A stretch of DNA of 64,000 bases from DATMER01 sp963741305 (GTDB lineage Bacteria > Acidobacteriota > Thermoanaerobaculia > Multivoradales > UBA5704), in NCBI GenBank assembly GCA_963741305.1, contig CAVUHL010000003.1, positions 1,922,001 through 1,986,000 on the forward strand, in the 5' to 3' direction. Shown piece after piece: positions 1 to 8,800 of this stretch; position 1 is the first letter of the stretch, and each line of letters begins with the position of its first letter. The position numbers were made by a program, and so were the translations under genes. The notes below the pieces were generated by a model. It worked only from the letters and a program-made list of their open reading frames with translations, made no database searches and was not told the origin of the DNA.

Positions 1-1
1 C

Positions 2-1006
2 TACTGCCGCTTCGGAGAGGGGGTCCCGGCCGCGGTGGAGAGCGACGCGGGCCGCCTGCGGCAGATCCTGGTCAACCTGCTGGACAACGCGGTCAAGTTC
101 ACCGAACGCGGGGAGGTGCGTCTGGAAGTGGCGGCGGCTTCGCCGGCTGAAGAGGGTTGGGTGGAGCTGTCGTTCACCGTGCGCGACACCGGGATCGGCA
201 TCGAGGCCGCGGCGTTGGAGCGCCTGTTCAAACCGTTCGTGCAGGTCGACTCGTCGACGAGCCGCCGGTACGGCGGCTCCGGCCTGGGGCTGGTGATCAG
301 CCGGCGGCTGGCCGAGTGGCTGGGGGGGAGGATGTGGGTGGAGAGCGAGCCGGGCCGCGGCTCGGCGTTCTCCTTCACCATCCGCTGCCGCCCGGCGCCC
401 CTGACCGCCCCGCCGGAGGAGGACACGGCGGACCTCTCCGGCCTCCAGGCAATCCTTCCCTGGAACATCCTGGTGGCTGAGGACAACCCGCTGAACCAGA
501 AGGTCGTGGTGCTCATGCTCGAGAGCATGGGCTGCCAGGCCGAGGTGGCGGGAGACGGGTTCGCGGTCCTGGAGGCGCTGCGGCGGCGGAGCTATGACCT
601 GATCCTGATGGACGTCCAGATGCCCGGGATGGACGGCCTCGAGGCGACGCGCCGCCTGCGCGCCGAGCTGCCCGCGGATCGCCAGCCGCGGATCGTCGCG
701 TTGACGGCCAGCGTGCTGGCAGAGCAGCGGGGTGCCTGCCTCGCGGCCGGCATGGACGACTTCCTCGGCAAGCCGCTGGGTTTCACGGAGCTGCGGTCCG
801 CCCTCCTGCGCGCCGCCGGTGAGCGGATACCGGAGGCTCCGGCCCCGCCTTCGGCGGCGCCTGCCTTCGACGGGCTGCTCGATCCGGTTCCTCTCGACGA
901 CCTGGCCCGGCTGGAGGCCGCGCCCGCCCTCCTCGCCGACCTGGACCGCGAGCTGGACCGGGTGGCGCCGCTGCTCGAAACATGGGCCGCGTCCGTCTCT
1001 CGATAG
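2..1006 (+). CDS. Hybrid sensor histidine kinase/response regulator, 3' part
   Basis: The 5' end lies outside the window; the frame is open from base 2. What remains is the HATPase_c domain (N-box RQILVNLLDNAVKFT near residues 20-33, G1 box DTGIGI, G2 box GGSGLGLVIS), then a receiver domain from about residue 155. The receiver has the acidic pair in VAEDN, the phospho-acceptor Asp in LILMDVQMPG (about residue 204) and the conserved Lys in FLGKPL. This is the usual order in hybrid kinases: autophosphorylation followed by phosphotransfer to the attached receiver. About 55 residues after the receiver form an Ala/Pro-rich tail with no recognisable Hpt domain. The sensor part and the downstream partner cannot be judged. 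The gene ends one base before the DinB-fold gene. Confidence 0.93.
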   Translation, partial: YCRFGEGVPAAVESDAGRLRQILVNLLDNAVKFTERGEVRLEVAAASPAEEGWVELSFTVRDTGIGIEAAALERLFKPFVQVDSSTSRRYGGSGLGLVISRRLAEWLGGRMWVESEPGRGSAFSFTIRCRPAPLTAPPEEDTADLSGLQAILPWNILVAEDNPLNQKVVVLMLESMGCQAEVAGDGFAVLEALRRRSYDLILMDVQMPGMDGLEATRRLRAELPADRQPRIVALTASVLAEQRGACLAAGMDDFLGKPLGFTELRSALLRAAGERIPEAPAPPSAAPAFDGLLDPVPLDDLARLEAAPALLADLDRELDRVAPLLETWAASVSR

Positions 1007-1007
1007 A

Positions 1008-1616
1008 ATGGATGGCATGGAACCCGATTTGACCCCCGAATTGACCCCCGAACAGGCCCAGGCCTCGGAGTACCTCCGCCGCGCCGGCACCCAGGCGCCC
1101 GTGGCGGATGTCCGCCGCAAGGTGACGGACACCTTCCGCGAGTTGGATGAGCTGGTCGCCGGCATGCCCGAGGAGGCCGTGCGAATTCGCCCCCGGCCGG
1201 GGCGGTGGTGCGTGCAGGAAGTCGTCGATCACCTGATCGTCAGCCACCGGCCGGCGGGGGACGAGCTGGCCACACTCCTTCAAGGACGGGTGCCGGAGGG
1301 CGAGCCCATCCCCGCCAGCCTTCAGTCACCCGGCGCGATGGAGAAGGACTGGCCCGGGCTGGTCCGCGAGATGAGCGAGGTGCACGGGCGGATTGCCTCC
1401 CTGGTCGCGGTGGCTCCCGATGAGACGCCTCTGGATGCGCGGGCGCCAGTGGTGATGGTGATCAAGGGCATGGAGTGGATCGAGGAGCTGGACTGGAAGG
1501 CCTATGCCATGGCGTTCCGTGCCCATGCGCTGGGGCATGCCACGCAGATGCGGGCCATTTTGGCGGAGTTGGGGCAAAAAAAAGAGGAGCGACCGGAGGA
1601 AAATAGTCGCTCCTGA
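1008..1616 (+). CDS. DinB-superfamily protein
   Basis: A 202-aa protein. The start is ATG 1008 or the in-frame ATG 1017; the first lies two bases after the upstream stop, suggesting translational coupling. The pattern fits the DinB/YfiT-like four-helix bundle: an N-terminal helix with repeated Glu/Leu, then PGRWCVQEVVDHLIVSH carrying the first metal-type His residues, and a C-terminal AFRAHALGHATQMRAIL helix with two more His. Members of this superfamily are metal-dependent, often thiol-using transferases or hydrolases, and most have no known substrate, so no function is claimed. It ends in a Lys/Glu-rich tail followed by a hairpin. Confidence 0.8.
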   Translation: MDGMEPDLTPELTPEQAQASEYLRRAGTQAPVADVRRKVTDTFRELDELVAGMPEEAVRIRPRPGRWCVQEVVDHLIVSHRPAGDELATLLQGRVPEGEPIPASLQSPGAMEKDWPGLVREMSEVHGRIASLVAVAPDETPLDARAPVVMVIKGMEWIEELDWKAYAMAFRAHALGHATQMRAILAELGQKKEERPEENSRS

Positions 1617-1625
1617 ATTCGGGTT

Positions 1626-1648
1626 GAAGGAGGTTTGGTAGCCTCTTC
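1626..1648. terminator. Hairpin between convergent genes
   Basis: GAAGGAGG pairs with CCTCTTC around a short loop (one bulged base). T-rich or A-rich tracts lie on both sides, so it could terminate both the DinB-fold gene and the opposing SGNH-hydrolase gene. Confidence 0.45.
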
Positions 1649-1712
1649 ATTTATACAGTTGCCGCTGGGCCCGTTTTTTTGACACGAAAACCGAAAAAAG
1701 TCGAAAAAAGTT

Positions 1713-3734
1713 TTAGGCGGGCGTCCGGACCAGGGAAAACACCTCCCCGAACACGGGGTGGAGGTCCGCTTCGAGCCCCAGATCCAGGCGCTCGAGGACC
1801 GTCCGGAACGGGTCTCCCTCCACGGGCGGCGGGTCCGGCCAGCGCAGGGTGAGACGGTTGAGGCCGGCTTTCAGCGCGGAGGCAGGCACGCGGAGAGATC
1901 CCTTCGTCCAGCGCTCCCCGACGGGGACGCTCCCGATGACTGAACCGTTCACAGCCGCCTCGACCTCCCCCTGGCCTTCGGGAATCCGGGCGGTCAGCTC
2001 CAGGCCGACATCCTCCGTCCCATCCGCGACCAGGCAAAAGGAAGAAACCGGCCAGGGGGAGCGCCAGGTCGCCCGGCGCGGCAGGTCTTCCAGGTCCATG
2101 ACCTCAGGAAAGAAGCGCTCCAGCGGCTCCCAGGGCTCCAGGTCGTTCCCCTTGGGAGTGGTGGGGAGCGGGAACGGCCGGCCGCGCCGCTCCAGAGCGG
2201 CAGCCATGGCCTGCAGGAGGTCGGCGTCCAGGTAGTCCCAGCGCCAGCCGTGCTGGAGGAGGAGGCGGTAGGGGGAGGCGAGGTTGCGTTGCTGGGCCGC
2301 GGTCAGGACCGCTGGGACCGGCGCGGAGCGCGCTTCAAGGAGGACGAGCATGGCCTGCTCGATCTCCGGGCAGAGGTCGAGCGCCTCCTCGCACCAGTCT
2401 TCCAGGATCTGTTGCTTGGGCCGGAGGGTGGTCAGCAGCCGGTGGGCCGAGTGGACCGCCGCGCCGAGCAGGGCGGTGGCCTCCGCCTCGACAGGCAGGG
2501 AAGGCTCCCAGCCGGCGAGCAAGCTCCGCCAGTCCTCGTCCTCCTCAGTTTCACTCATTCCAGACAGCCAGAGCGCTTCGGTGGCTACGGCGGCCATCGC
2601 CACCTGGATGCCCTCGAGGGTCAGGTGGCAGTAGTCCAGGAAGAGGCGCCGGCCGGGGAGTGGGTGCCCGGTCCAGGAGGCGAAGATCTCCCGCAGGTCC
2701 ACGCAAGTGAAGCCGTGCTTGCGAGACAGCTCTTGCAGCAGCTCGCGCGCCTGGGTGGTGGCCTGGGGAGCGGAGAGGAACCCCAGGGTGGCATAGCGGG
2801 CGCTGTCGACCTCGGCCTGAAAGGCCTTCAGTGCGCCGTCCCGATCCCCGAGGCCCAACCGCCCCATGCCGAGGAGGCGCCAGGATGTGGGGCAGTTCCC
2901 GCCGTCCAGCTTCTGCATGGCCTTGGCGGCCCGGATCATCGCCTGCGCCTCCCACTTGCCCTCCACGGCATCCCGGTAGAGGGCGTGCCATCGGGCCACG
3001 CCGTCGCCCGGGAGGCGGACGACCGGCTGCCGCGTCTCCCAATCGGCCAGGTTCACCTCGGGGATGATGACGATGACCGGGATCTTCACCGTGCCCGCAA
3101 TGAGCGCGATCATCTCGAAGGTGCCCTCCGCCACCTTCCGCAGCTCCTCCTCGGCGAGGCGGATCGGCCCCTCGATCCCCTCGCGCAAAGCCTGCGCGTA
3201 CCGCTGGCGCGCCTGGACGGAGGGGGCATAGGGGGAGATCTCCGGGGTCTCCAGGAGGTTCCAGTTGTTGCCCACGAAGAGGATGAGCATGTCGGGCTGG
3301 ATCTGGACCGAGGCGCGGACGGTCGCGGCCAGCCCAGGGAGGGTCTCGTTGGTGCGCGAGAGGTCGATGACCTCGAAGCCCTCTCCAAGCTGCTCCTCCA
3401 GCACCTGCGCCGGGGTGATGTGAGGTGCATAGAGATAGCCCGCCGCCACGGACTCGCCGAAAAGGACGACCCGGAGCGGCAGCTCGGCTTCCTTTTTCTT
3501 GAGGATCTTACGGGTGGCGAAGTGGTCCCCGAGCGGGAGAGGGTCGGGGCGGACCCAGACATCCCCTTGAGGCTCCCAGATGCTGATCGGCTCGGGGCCC
3601 TTTTCCCTTGGGATTGGGGGGAGGGGAGGGGAGGAGGGCAACGAGAGAAGCCCCGCGGATTGGAGGAGACGGAAGGTGCGCAGGCCGTCCGGCGTGGCCA
3701 GGAGCTCGGCGAGGCGCTCGAAGAGGGCCCTCAC
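1713..3734 (-). CDS. SGNH/GDSL-type hydrolase with C-terminal accessory region
   Basis: About 673 aa from GTG 3734. The frame stays open upstream to 4025, but that part is repeat sequence, so I start at GTG, the first codon before sequence that looks like protein (ALFERLAELL). SGNH blocks are visible: block I LFGESVAAG with the nucleophile Ser, a Gly/Asn block FVGNNWN, and a late DYCHLTLEG holding the Asp-x-x-His pair. A middle part with weak TPR character and a C-terminal beta-rich region follow. It is the last gene of a minus-strand operon with a carbamoyltransferase and a DUF3857 protein. SGNH enzymes next to NodU-type carbamoyltransferases are often involved in modifying surface glycans or secondary metabolites; here that is inference. 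The start codon itself lies in a REP-like repeat, so the original N-terminus may have been lost. Confidence 0.75.
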   Translation of the reverse strand: MRALFERLAELLATPDGLRTFRLLQSAGLLSLPSSPPLPPIPREKGPEPISIWEPQGDVWVRPDPLPLGDHFATRKILKKKEAELPLRVVLFGESVAAGYLYAPHITPAQVLEEQLGEGFEVIDLSRTNETLPGLAATVRASVQIQPDMLILFVGNNWNLLETPEISPYAPSVQARQRYAQALREGIEGPIRLAEEELRKVAEGTFEMIALIAGTVKIPVIVIIPEVNLADWETRQPVVRLPGDGVARWHALYRDAVEGKWEAQAMIRAAKAMQKLDGGNCPTSWRLLGMGRLGLGDRDGALKAFQAEVDSARYATLGFLSAPQATTQARELLQELSRKHGFTCVDLREIFASWTGHPLPGRRLFLDYCHLTLEGIQVAMAAVATEALWLSGMSETEEDEDWRSLLAGWEPSLPVEAEATALLGAAVHSAHRLLTTLRPKQQILEDWCEEALDLCPEIEQAMLVLLEARSAPVPAVLTAAQQRNLASPYRLLLQHGWRWDYLDADLLQAMAAALERRGRPFPLPTTPKGNDLEPWEPLERFFPEVMDLEDLPRRATWRSPWPVSSFCLVADGTEDVGLELTARIPEGQGEVEAAVNGSVIGSVPVGERWTKGSLRVPASALKAGLNRLTLRWPDPPPVEGDPFRTVLERLDLGLEADLHPVFGEVFSLVRTPA

Positions 3735-4162
3735 CCCCGGCCCCTCTCCCGGCCGCACACCCGGACCCCCGGGAGAGGGGGGAGCGCGAGCTCCAGCGGC
3801 ATTTCCATCCGTGGCTTGTCCATCCGTGGCTTGAACCAAGCACCGGATCCGGAGAGCCCCGGAGGGGCGACATGAAATAGCCCGGGGCGTGAGCCCCGGG
3901 TTTTGGGGGCGTCCCACCCCTCCCCCAAGCCCCGGAGGGGCGACAGAAGGGCGGGGGAGGAATTCATGTCGCCCCTCCGGGCTCGGAAAATATTTGGGAT
4001 GCCCATACCCCAACCCGGGGCTCACGCCCCGGGCTATTCCATGTCGCCCCTACGGGGCTCACGGAGGCGGAGCCCCTGGTGGAGACGAGATATCCGGAGC
4101 CGCGCCCCCCTCTCCCGGGGGTCCGGGTGTGCGGCCGGGAGAGGGGCTGGGGGTGAGGGTAA
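3729..4162. repeat. REP-like pair enclosing a second GC-rich inverted repeat
   Basis: Fills the gap between the carbamoyltransferase and SGNH genes. At 3729-3782 is a unit reading CTCACCCCCGGCCCCTCTCC then GGGAGAGGGG, able to fold on itself. At 4104-4160 the same unit lies inverted. Between them a second family occurs as an inverted pair: CCCCGGAGGGGCGACATG then AGCCCGGGGCGTGAGC (about 3866-3912), and its mirror (about 4012-4062). The first unit recurs at 30620-30813, again as an inverted pair. These look like dispersed REP/BIME-type elements. The short peptides they would encode (PSPGGPGVRPGEG) are artefacts. Confidence 0.8.
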
Positions 4163-4166
4163 AGGC

Positions 4167-5882
4167 TCATACGAACGTATAAAGGTCCCGGCTCACCGCA
4201 AACCCGGATCGCGGCCGCCGCCAGGACTGGAGCAGCTCAGGCAGATTATCCGGGAGCGCCTTCCGGTCGATCACAAAATCCTCCAGCACCAGCGAATCAA
4301 TCCCCGTGCTCCCAAAGCACATCAGGGCATCCACGGGTGAGCAGACGATAGGCTCGCCCCTGACGTTGAACGAGGTATTCACCAACACCGGGCAGCCCGT
4401 GCGCCGGTGGAAGGCCTCCAGGAGAGCGGCGTAGCGCGGTGCCGCTTCGGCATCGACCGTCTGCGGCCGCGCCGAGCCATCCACATGGGTTACGGCCGGC
4501 AGGGACAGCTTCGAGGTCACCCGGCAGGTCTCCATCATGAACGGCGACGGATGGTCCAGGTCCAGGTGCTCCCTCGCGTGGGTCTGGAGGATGCTGGGTG
4601 CGAAGGGGCGGAAGGCCTCGCGCTTCTTGACCAGATGGTTGAGCCGGTCGCGCATCTCGGGGTCCCGCGGGTCCGCGAGGAGGCTGCGCGCTCCGAGCGC
4701 ACGGGGACCCAGCTCCATCCGGCCGTGGAACCAGCCCACGACCTTGCCGGCGGTCAGCCGGTCCACGACTGCCTCCAAAAGCTCCATCTCCCGCAACTCC
4801 AGAAAGGTCAGGCCAGTCGAGGCGAGGATGGCCCTTACCTGGTCCGCGGTCCATGACGGTCCCAGGAAGGCATGGCGCATCGGTTCGGAGGGAGGCTGGC
4901 CGGTCAAGCTCAGGTGCGCCAGGGCCGCAGCCCCCAGGCAGCCTCCCGAGTCGCCGGCCGCGGGCTGGACGAAGAGCCGCTCGAAAGGCCCTTCCCGCAG
5001 GATGCGGCCGTTCGCCACGGAGTTCAGGGCCACGCCGCCGGCCATGCAGAGATGGTGCGATCCGGTCTCCCGGTGCAGCCAGCGGACCTTTTCCAGGAGG
5101 ATCTCCTCCAGCACGATCTGTAGGCTCTGGGCCACATCCTGGTGGAAGCCGGTGATCTCCGACTCCCTTGGACGGGGAGGGGCACCGAAGAGGTCGCAGA
5201 GCGCCTGGGAATACATCCGGCTGCCGCGGATGAAGTCGAAGTAGCGCAGGTCCAGCGCAAACTGGCCTCCGGGTCCGGAGGAGACCAGGGTACGGATGCG
5301 GTCCGCGTAGCGCGGCCGGCCGTAGGGGGCGAGGCCCATGACCTTGTACTCGCCGTCGTTGACCGCGAAGCCCAGGTAGGAGGTGATCGTGGAGTAGAGA
5401 AGGCCGAGCGAGTGCGGGAACTCCACCCTCTCGAAGACCTCCAGCCCGCGGCCATAGGTGGTCGTGTCCCACTCGCCAACGCCATCGACGGTGAAGACCG
5501 CGGCCTCAGGGAAGCCCGAGAACAGGAACGCGCTCGCGGCGTGGGAGGCGTGATGGTTGAAGGAGAGGACCGGGCCCTCGTAGCCGAGCCCCTCGCGGAT
5601 CGCCCGCTCGGGCCGGGTGGGATCGGCATCTCCCACGGGGATACCCGACCAGAGCTGCCGGGCGAGCTTGCGGACCGGGGACTCGTAGTAGGCGACCGCG
5701 TCGATCTCTGTGATCCCGATCCCTCCGGCTTCGAGGCAGTAGCGGAAGGCCGAGACCGGCAGGCGGGGGTCGTGCTTGACCCGGGAGAAGCGCTCTTCCT
5801 CGGCGACGGCCACGAGCCGGCCATCCTGCAGGAGGCAGCAGGCCGACTCGTGGAAGAAAGCCGAAATGCCGACGACGTTCAA
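4167..5882 (-). CDS. NodU/CmcH-family carbamoyltransferase
   Basis: A 571-aa protein, full length for the family. The N-terminal Kae1/ASKHA-like domain starts MNVVGISAFFHESACCLL and contains HHASHAASAFLFSGF, whose His residues bind metal and carbamoyl-adenylate in TobZ/NodU relatives. The C-terminal YrdC-like part has MELGPRALGARSLLADPRD and FNVRGEPIVC, both typical. The enzyme moves the carbamoyl group of carbamoyl phosphate to a hydroxyl or amine of a sugar or small molecule through carbamoyl-AMP. The acceptor is unknown. The ATG overlaps the stop of the upstream DUF3857 gene by four bases (ATGA), so the two are translationally coupled. The SGNH hydrolase follows after a repeat-filled gap. 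Confidence 0.93.
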   Translation of the reverse strand: MNVVGISAFFHESACCLLQDGRLVAVAEEERFSRVKHDPRLPVSAFRYCLEAGGIGITEIDAVAYYESPVRKLARQLWSGIPVGDADPTRPERAIREGLGYEGPVLSFNHHASHAASAFLFSGFPEAAVFTVDGVGEWDTTTYGRGLEVFERVEFPHSLGLLYSTITSYLGFAVNDGEYKVMGLAPYGRPRYADRIRTLVSSGPGGQFALDLRYFDFIRGSRMYSQALCDLFGAPPRPRESEITGFHQDVAQSLQIVLEEILLEKVRWLHRETGSHHLCMAGGVALNSVANGRILREGPFERLFVQPAAGDSGGCLGAAALAHLSLTGQPPSEPMRHAFLGPSWTADQVRAILASTGLTFLELREMELLEAVVDRLTAGKVVGWFHGRMELGPRALGARSLLADPRDPEMRDRLNHLVKKREAFRPFAPSILQTHAREHLDLDHPSPFMMETCRVTSKLSLPAVTHVDGSARPQTVDAEAAPRYAALLEAFHRRTGCPVLVNTSFNVRGEPIVCSPVDALMCFGSTGIDSLVLEDFVIDRKALPDNLPELLQSWRRPRSGFAVSRDLYTFV

Positions 5883-8800
5883 CGGCGGGTGGCGACCTGC
5901 TTCGGCTCAGGCGCCTTGCCCAGCGCCTCGAGCCGCTTGCGGACCAGGTGGATGGTGTTCATGGGGTTGGCGTCGTCCCCGGTTTCCTTCTGGGCGTCGG
6001 CCTTCTCGTAATAGAGCCGGGCCGCCTCAGGCAGGCCGTAGTGCTCGGCCAGCCGGCCGAACACGTACAAGTCGTTGAGGTCGGGCTCGCCCTTGAGCTC
6101 CAGCGCCTGGAGGAGGATGCGGTAGGACTCCGCGGTCTTGCCCTGCTCGGCGTAGACGGCCGCGAGGGTGTGGAGGATGCCGTAGGCCTCGTAGTTGGAG
6201 AGGCTGGCGGCGCGCTGGGCGAGCTCCAGGACCCGTTCGTCGGTCCGGCCGCGGACGAGGGCGATCCAGGCGGCCTCGTTGTACTGGTCGGCGGTCGCCT
6301 TGCCGCTGTCGAGGATGCGCTTGACGATCCTTTCGGCCTCGTCGTAGTCACCCTTGCGCATGGCGACCTCGGCGATGGTGTCCTGGGCGAGGACGTCATC
6401 GGGCATCCGGGCCAGCCGCGCATCCGCGAGGCGGCGCATGTCGTCCCAGCGCTGGAGGTTGATCAGCGCGACCAGCTGCGCTCGGTAAAGAGTCTCGGAG
6501 GTGGACGTCTCGGCCAGCCGGGATGCGGTCGCGGCAGCCTCCTCGTGCCGGTCGAGCGCCAGGTAGACCGCGAGCAGCGCCCGGTCGAGCGCGGTCCGCC
6601 GCGGTCCCTCGGGCTCTGCCTGCCGGCAGGCGGTGAGGATCGGCAGGGTCTGGGAGAGCGTGCTCTCGTACGACAGCAGGCTGGCGGCGGCGCAGCGCAC
6701 CTGCTCGGCGCCGCCCTGCATCCCCTTGGTCCACAGGTAGACGAAGGCGGAGGACTTGAAGGGATCGGGGTGGGTCTCCGTATCCACCTCTTCATGGGCC
6801 CAATCGAGCCATTGGCGGGCGCCGCGCAGGTCATTGCGCTCCAGCCGCCGGAGGGCTTCGCCGCCGATCAGCCACAGGGCCCGGTCGATGGCCACGATCC
6901 GGTACTCGCCATCCTCGGGGATGACGTAGCCGGTGCTGCGTTCGTCTCCTGCCGTGGCCGTCATGGCGATCCGGTAGCCGAGGGAGTCGTCGCCCGACAC
7001 GGTCTCCCGCATCACCGCCAGGGCGAGGTCGATGGCGACCTCGATGGACATGCCTTCCCGAGCCTCGCGGACCGCGCCCTTGATGCCGTTTTCAAAGCCC
7101 TCCCAGAAAGCCTGGCGCGCGCCGCTGCTCATGCCGCGGGTGATCTCCTTGCTCATGAGCTTCTCGAGCACTTCCGGGCCGGTCAGCGATGCCCCGGTCA
7201 GCAGCCGGCGATAGGCGCTCACCGGGTCCTTGGACGTGATCCCCAGGTCTTCGTACCGGCGGGTCTTGCGCAGCACCTCGGCCGTGCCCAGGAGCGCCGC
7301 GGCGCGGGTGGACTGCCGGCCGGCGCGCTCGAACAGGGCCGCGGCCTCGGCGTAGCGCCGCATGAGCATCAGGTTGCGCCCCGCGCCGGCCAGGGCGTTC
7401 GAGCGGGCTTCGCTGTCGGTAAAGGAGCGCTCCGCGTTCTGGAGCGCGGCCTCCGTCCCCTCGGTGGCGGCCAGCAGGACGAGCCGCAGGGCGGCGCGCA
7501 CCTCGTCATCCGCCCGGCTGTCGAGCTGCTCCTTCATCTCCTCCCAGCGCTGCGCCCACATCAGGGCGATCTCCAGGTTGTTGGCCAGCCCCAGGCCTTC
7601 GAGGTCTTCTTTCAGGAGCGCGTACTCTTCGATGGCGGCGGCGAGGTCGGCGCCGCGCGTGTAGCGGTTCCCCTCGGCGTCGTGCTCCAGGAGGATGGCA
7701 AGGTCGCCGCGGGCTTCGGTGTTGTCCGGCTGGAGCGCGACGGCCCGGCGGTAGGCGTCGATAGAGCCGGCCCGGTCGAAGCCCTTGCCGAAGCGCCGGC
7801 CGATGTCGTCGTGCTGGCGGAGCCAGCCGAGCGTGACCCAGGCGTAGGCGAGGTCCGGCTCCAGCTTCGTAGCCTTTTCGGCCTCCTGGCGCGCCGCTGC
7901 GCCCAGGCCGCCGGTGAGGAGGGCGCGGGCGATCCGCGTCCGCGGCAGGGCCGCTTTCGGGTGCTGCGCCGCCAGGCGCCGGAACTCGTCGAGCGCTTCG
8001 CGGATGCGGCCGGCGGCGAGGTGCGACTCGCCTATCTGGTCGAAGGTGACCATGACCGGCTTCTCCGCGGAGAGCTGGCGCAGCCCGTCGCGCATGGCCT
8101 GGAATTCGGCCGGGCTGATCCGCCGCTTGCCGGTGTCGAAGCTGATGACGGCCTCGACGGCTCCGTCCTTGGCCAGGGTGTAGACCTCCTCCAGCCTGCC
8201 GGGGCCGAGCCTGCGCGCCCGGTGGGCAGGCAGGGGGCGCGGTGTGTAGCCGGCAGGGGGGACGATCCGGTAGCGCACTTCGAGCTGCATCGGACGGGTG
8301 AAGAGATACTCGTGCTGGCGGGCCTCTTCCTGTTCGCCATCCTGTTCGCCATCCTGTTCGCCATCATCCGGTTCAGCCGTCAGCTCCTCGGGAAGGCGCT
8401 CCGCAAAGGAGGAGAGGAAGATGGCCACGACCGCCTCGCGGATGTCGGTGGTGCCGCGGGCGGCTCCGGCCATCTCCAGGCGCAGGCGGAAGGGCTTCGA
8501 CAGGTCTTCGGGATCGGAGTACTCGAAGTCGGTCAGCTCCTGCGCGAGGTAGGCCTCGCCCGCGTAATCCTCGAGCGCCTCGCGCATCTCGTCGCGGTTG
8601 GCCTCGGCGTAGGCAGAGCGCAGCTCCTGCTCCTGGACTCCCCAGTATTCGGTGGTCTCGACCACGCGGGCGCCGCCCAGGTCGGCCAGGAAGATTTCCC
8701 GGGTCTCGACCTCTCGATTGTCCGCGGAGCTGGTCTCCGGGGTGCGCACCAGGGCGGTGGCGGTTGGGCTCGCAACAAGGGCAAGGCGTCCCTGGTCCTG

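Noticed and set aside
3735..4025. N-terminal extension of the SGNH hydrolase to 4025
   Set aside because: The extra residues (PSPGGPGVRPGEG and neighbours) are translated REP-like repeat, also seen in non-coding positions at 4104 and 30759.
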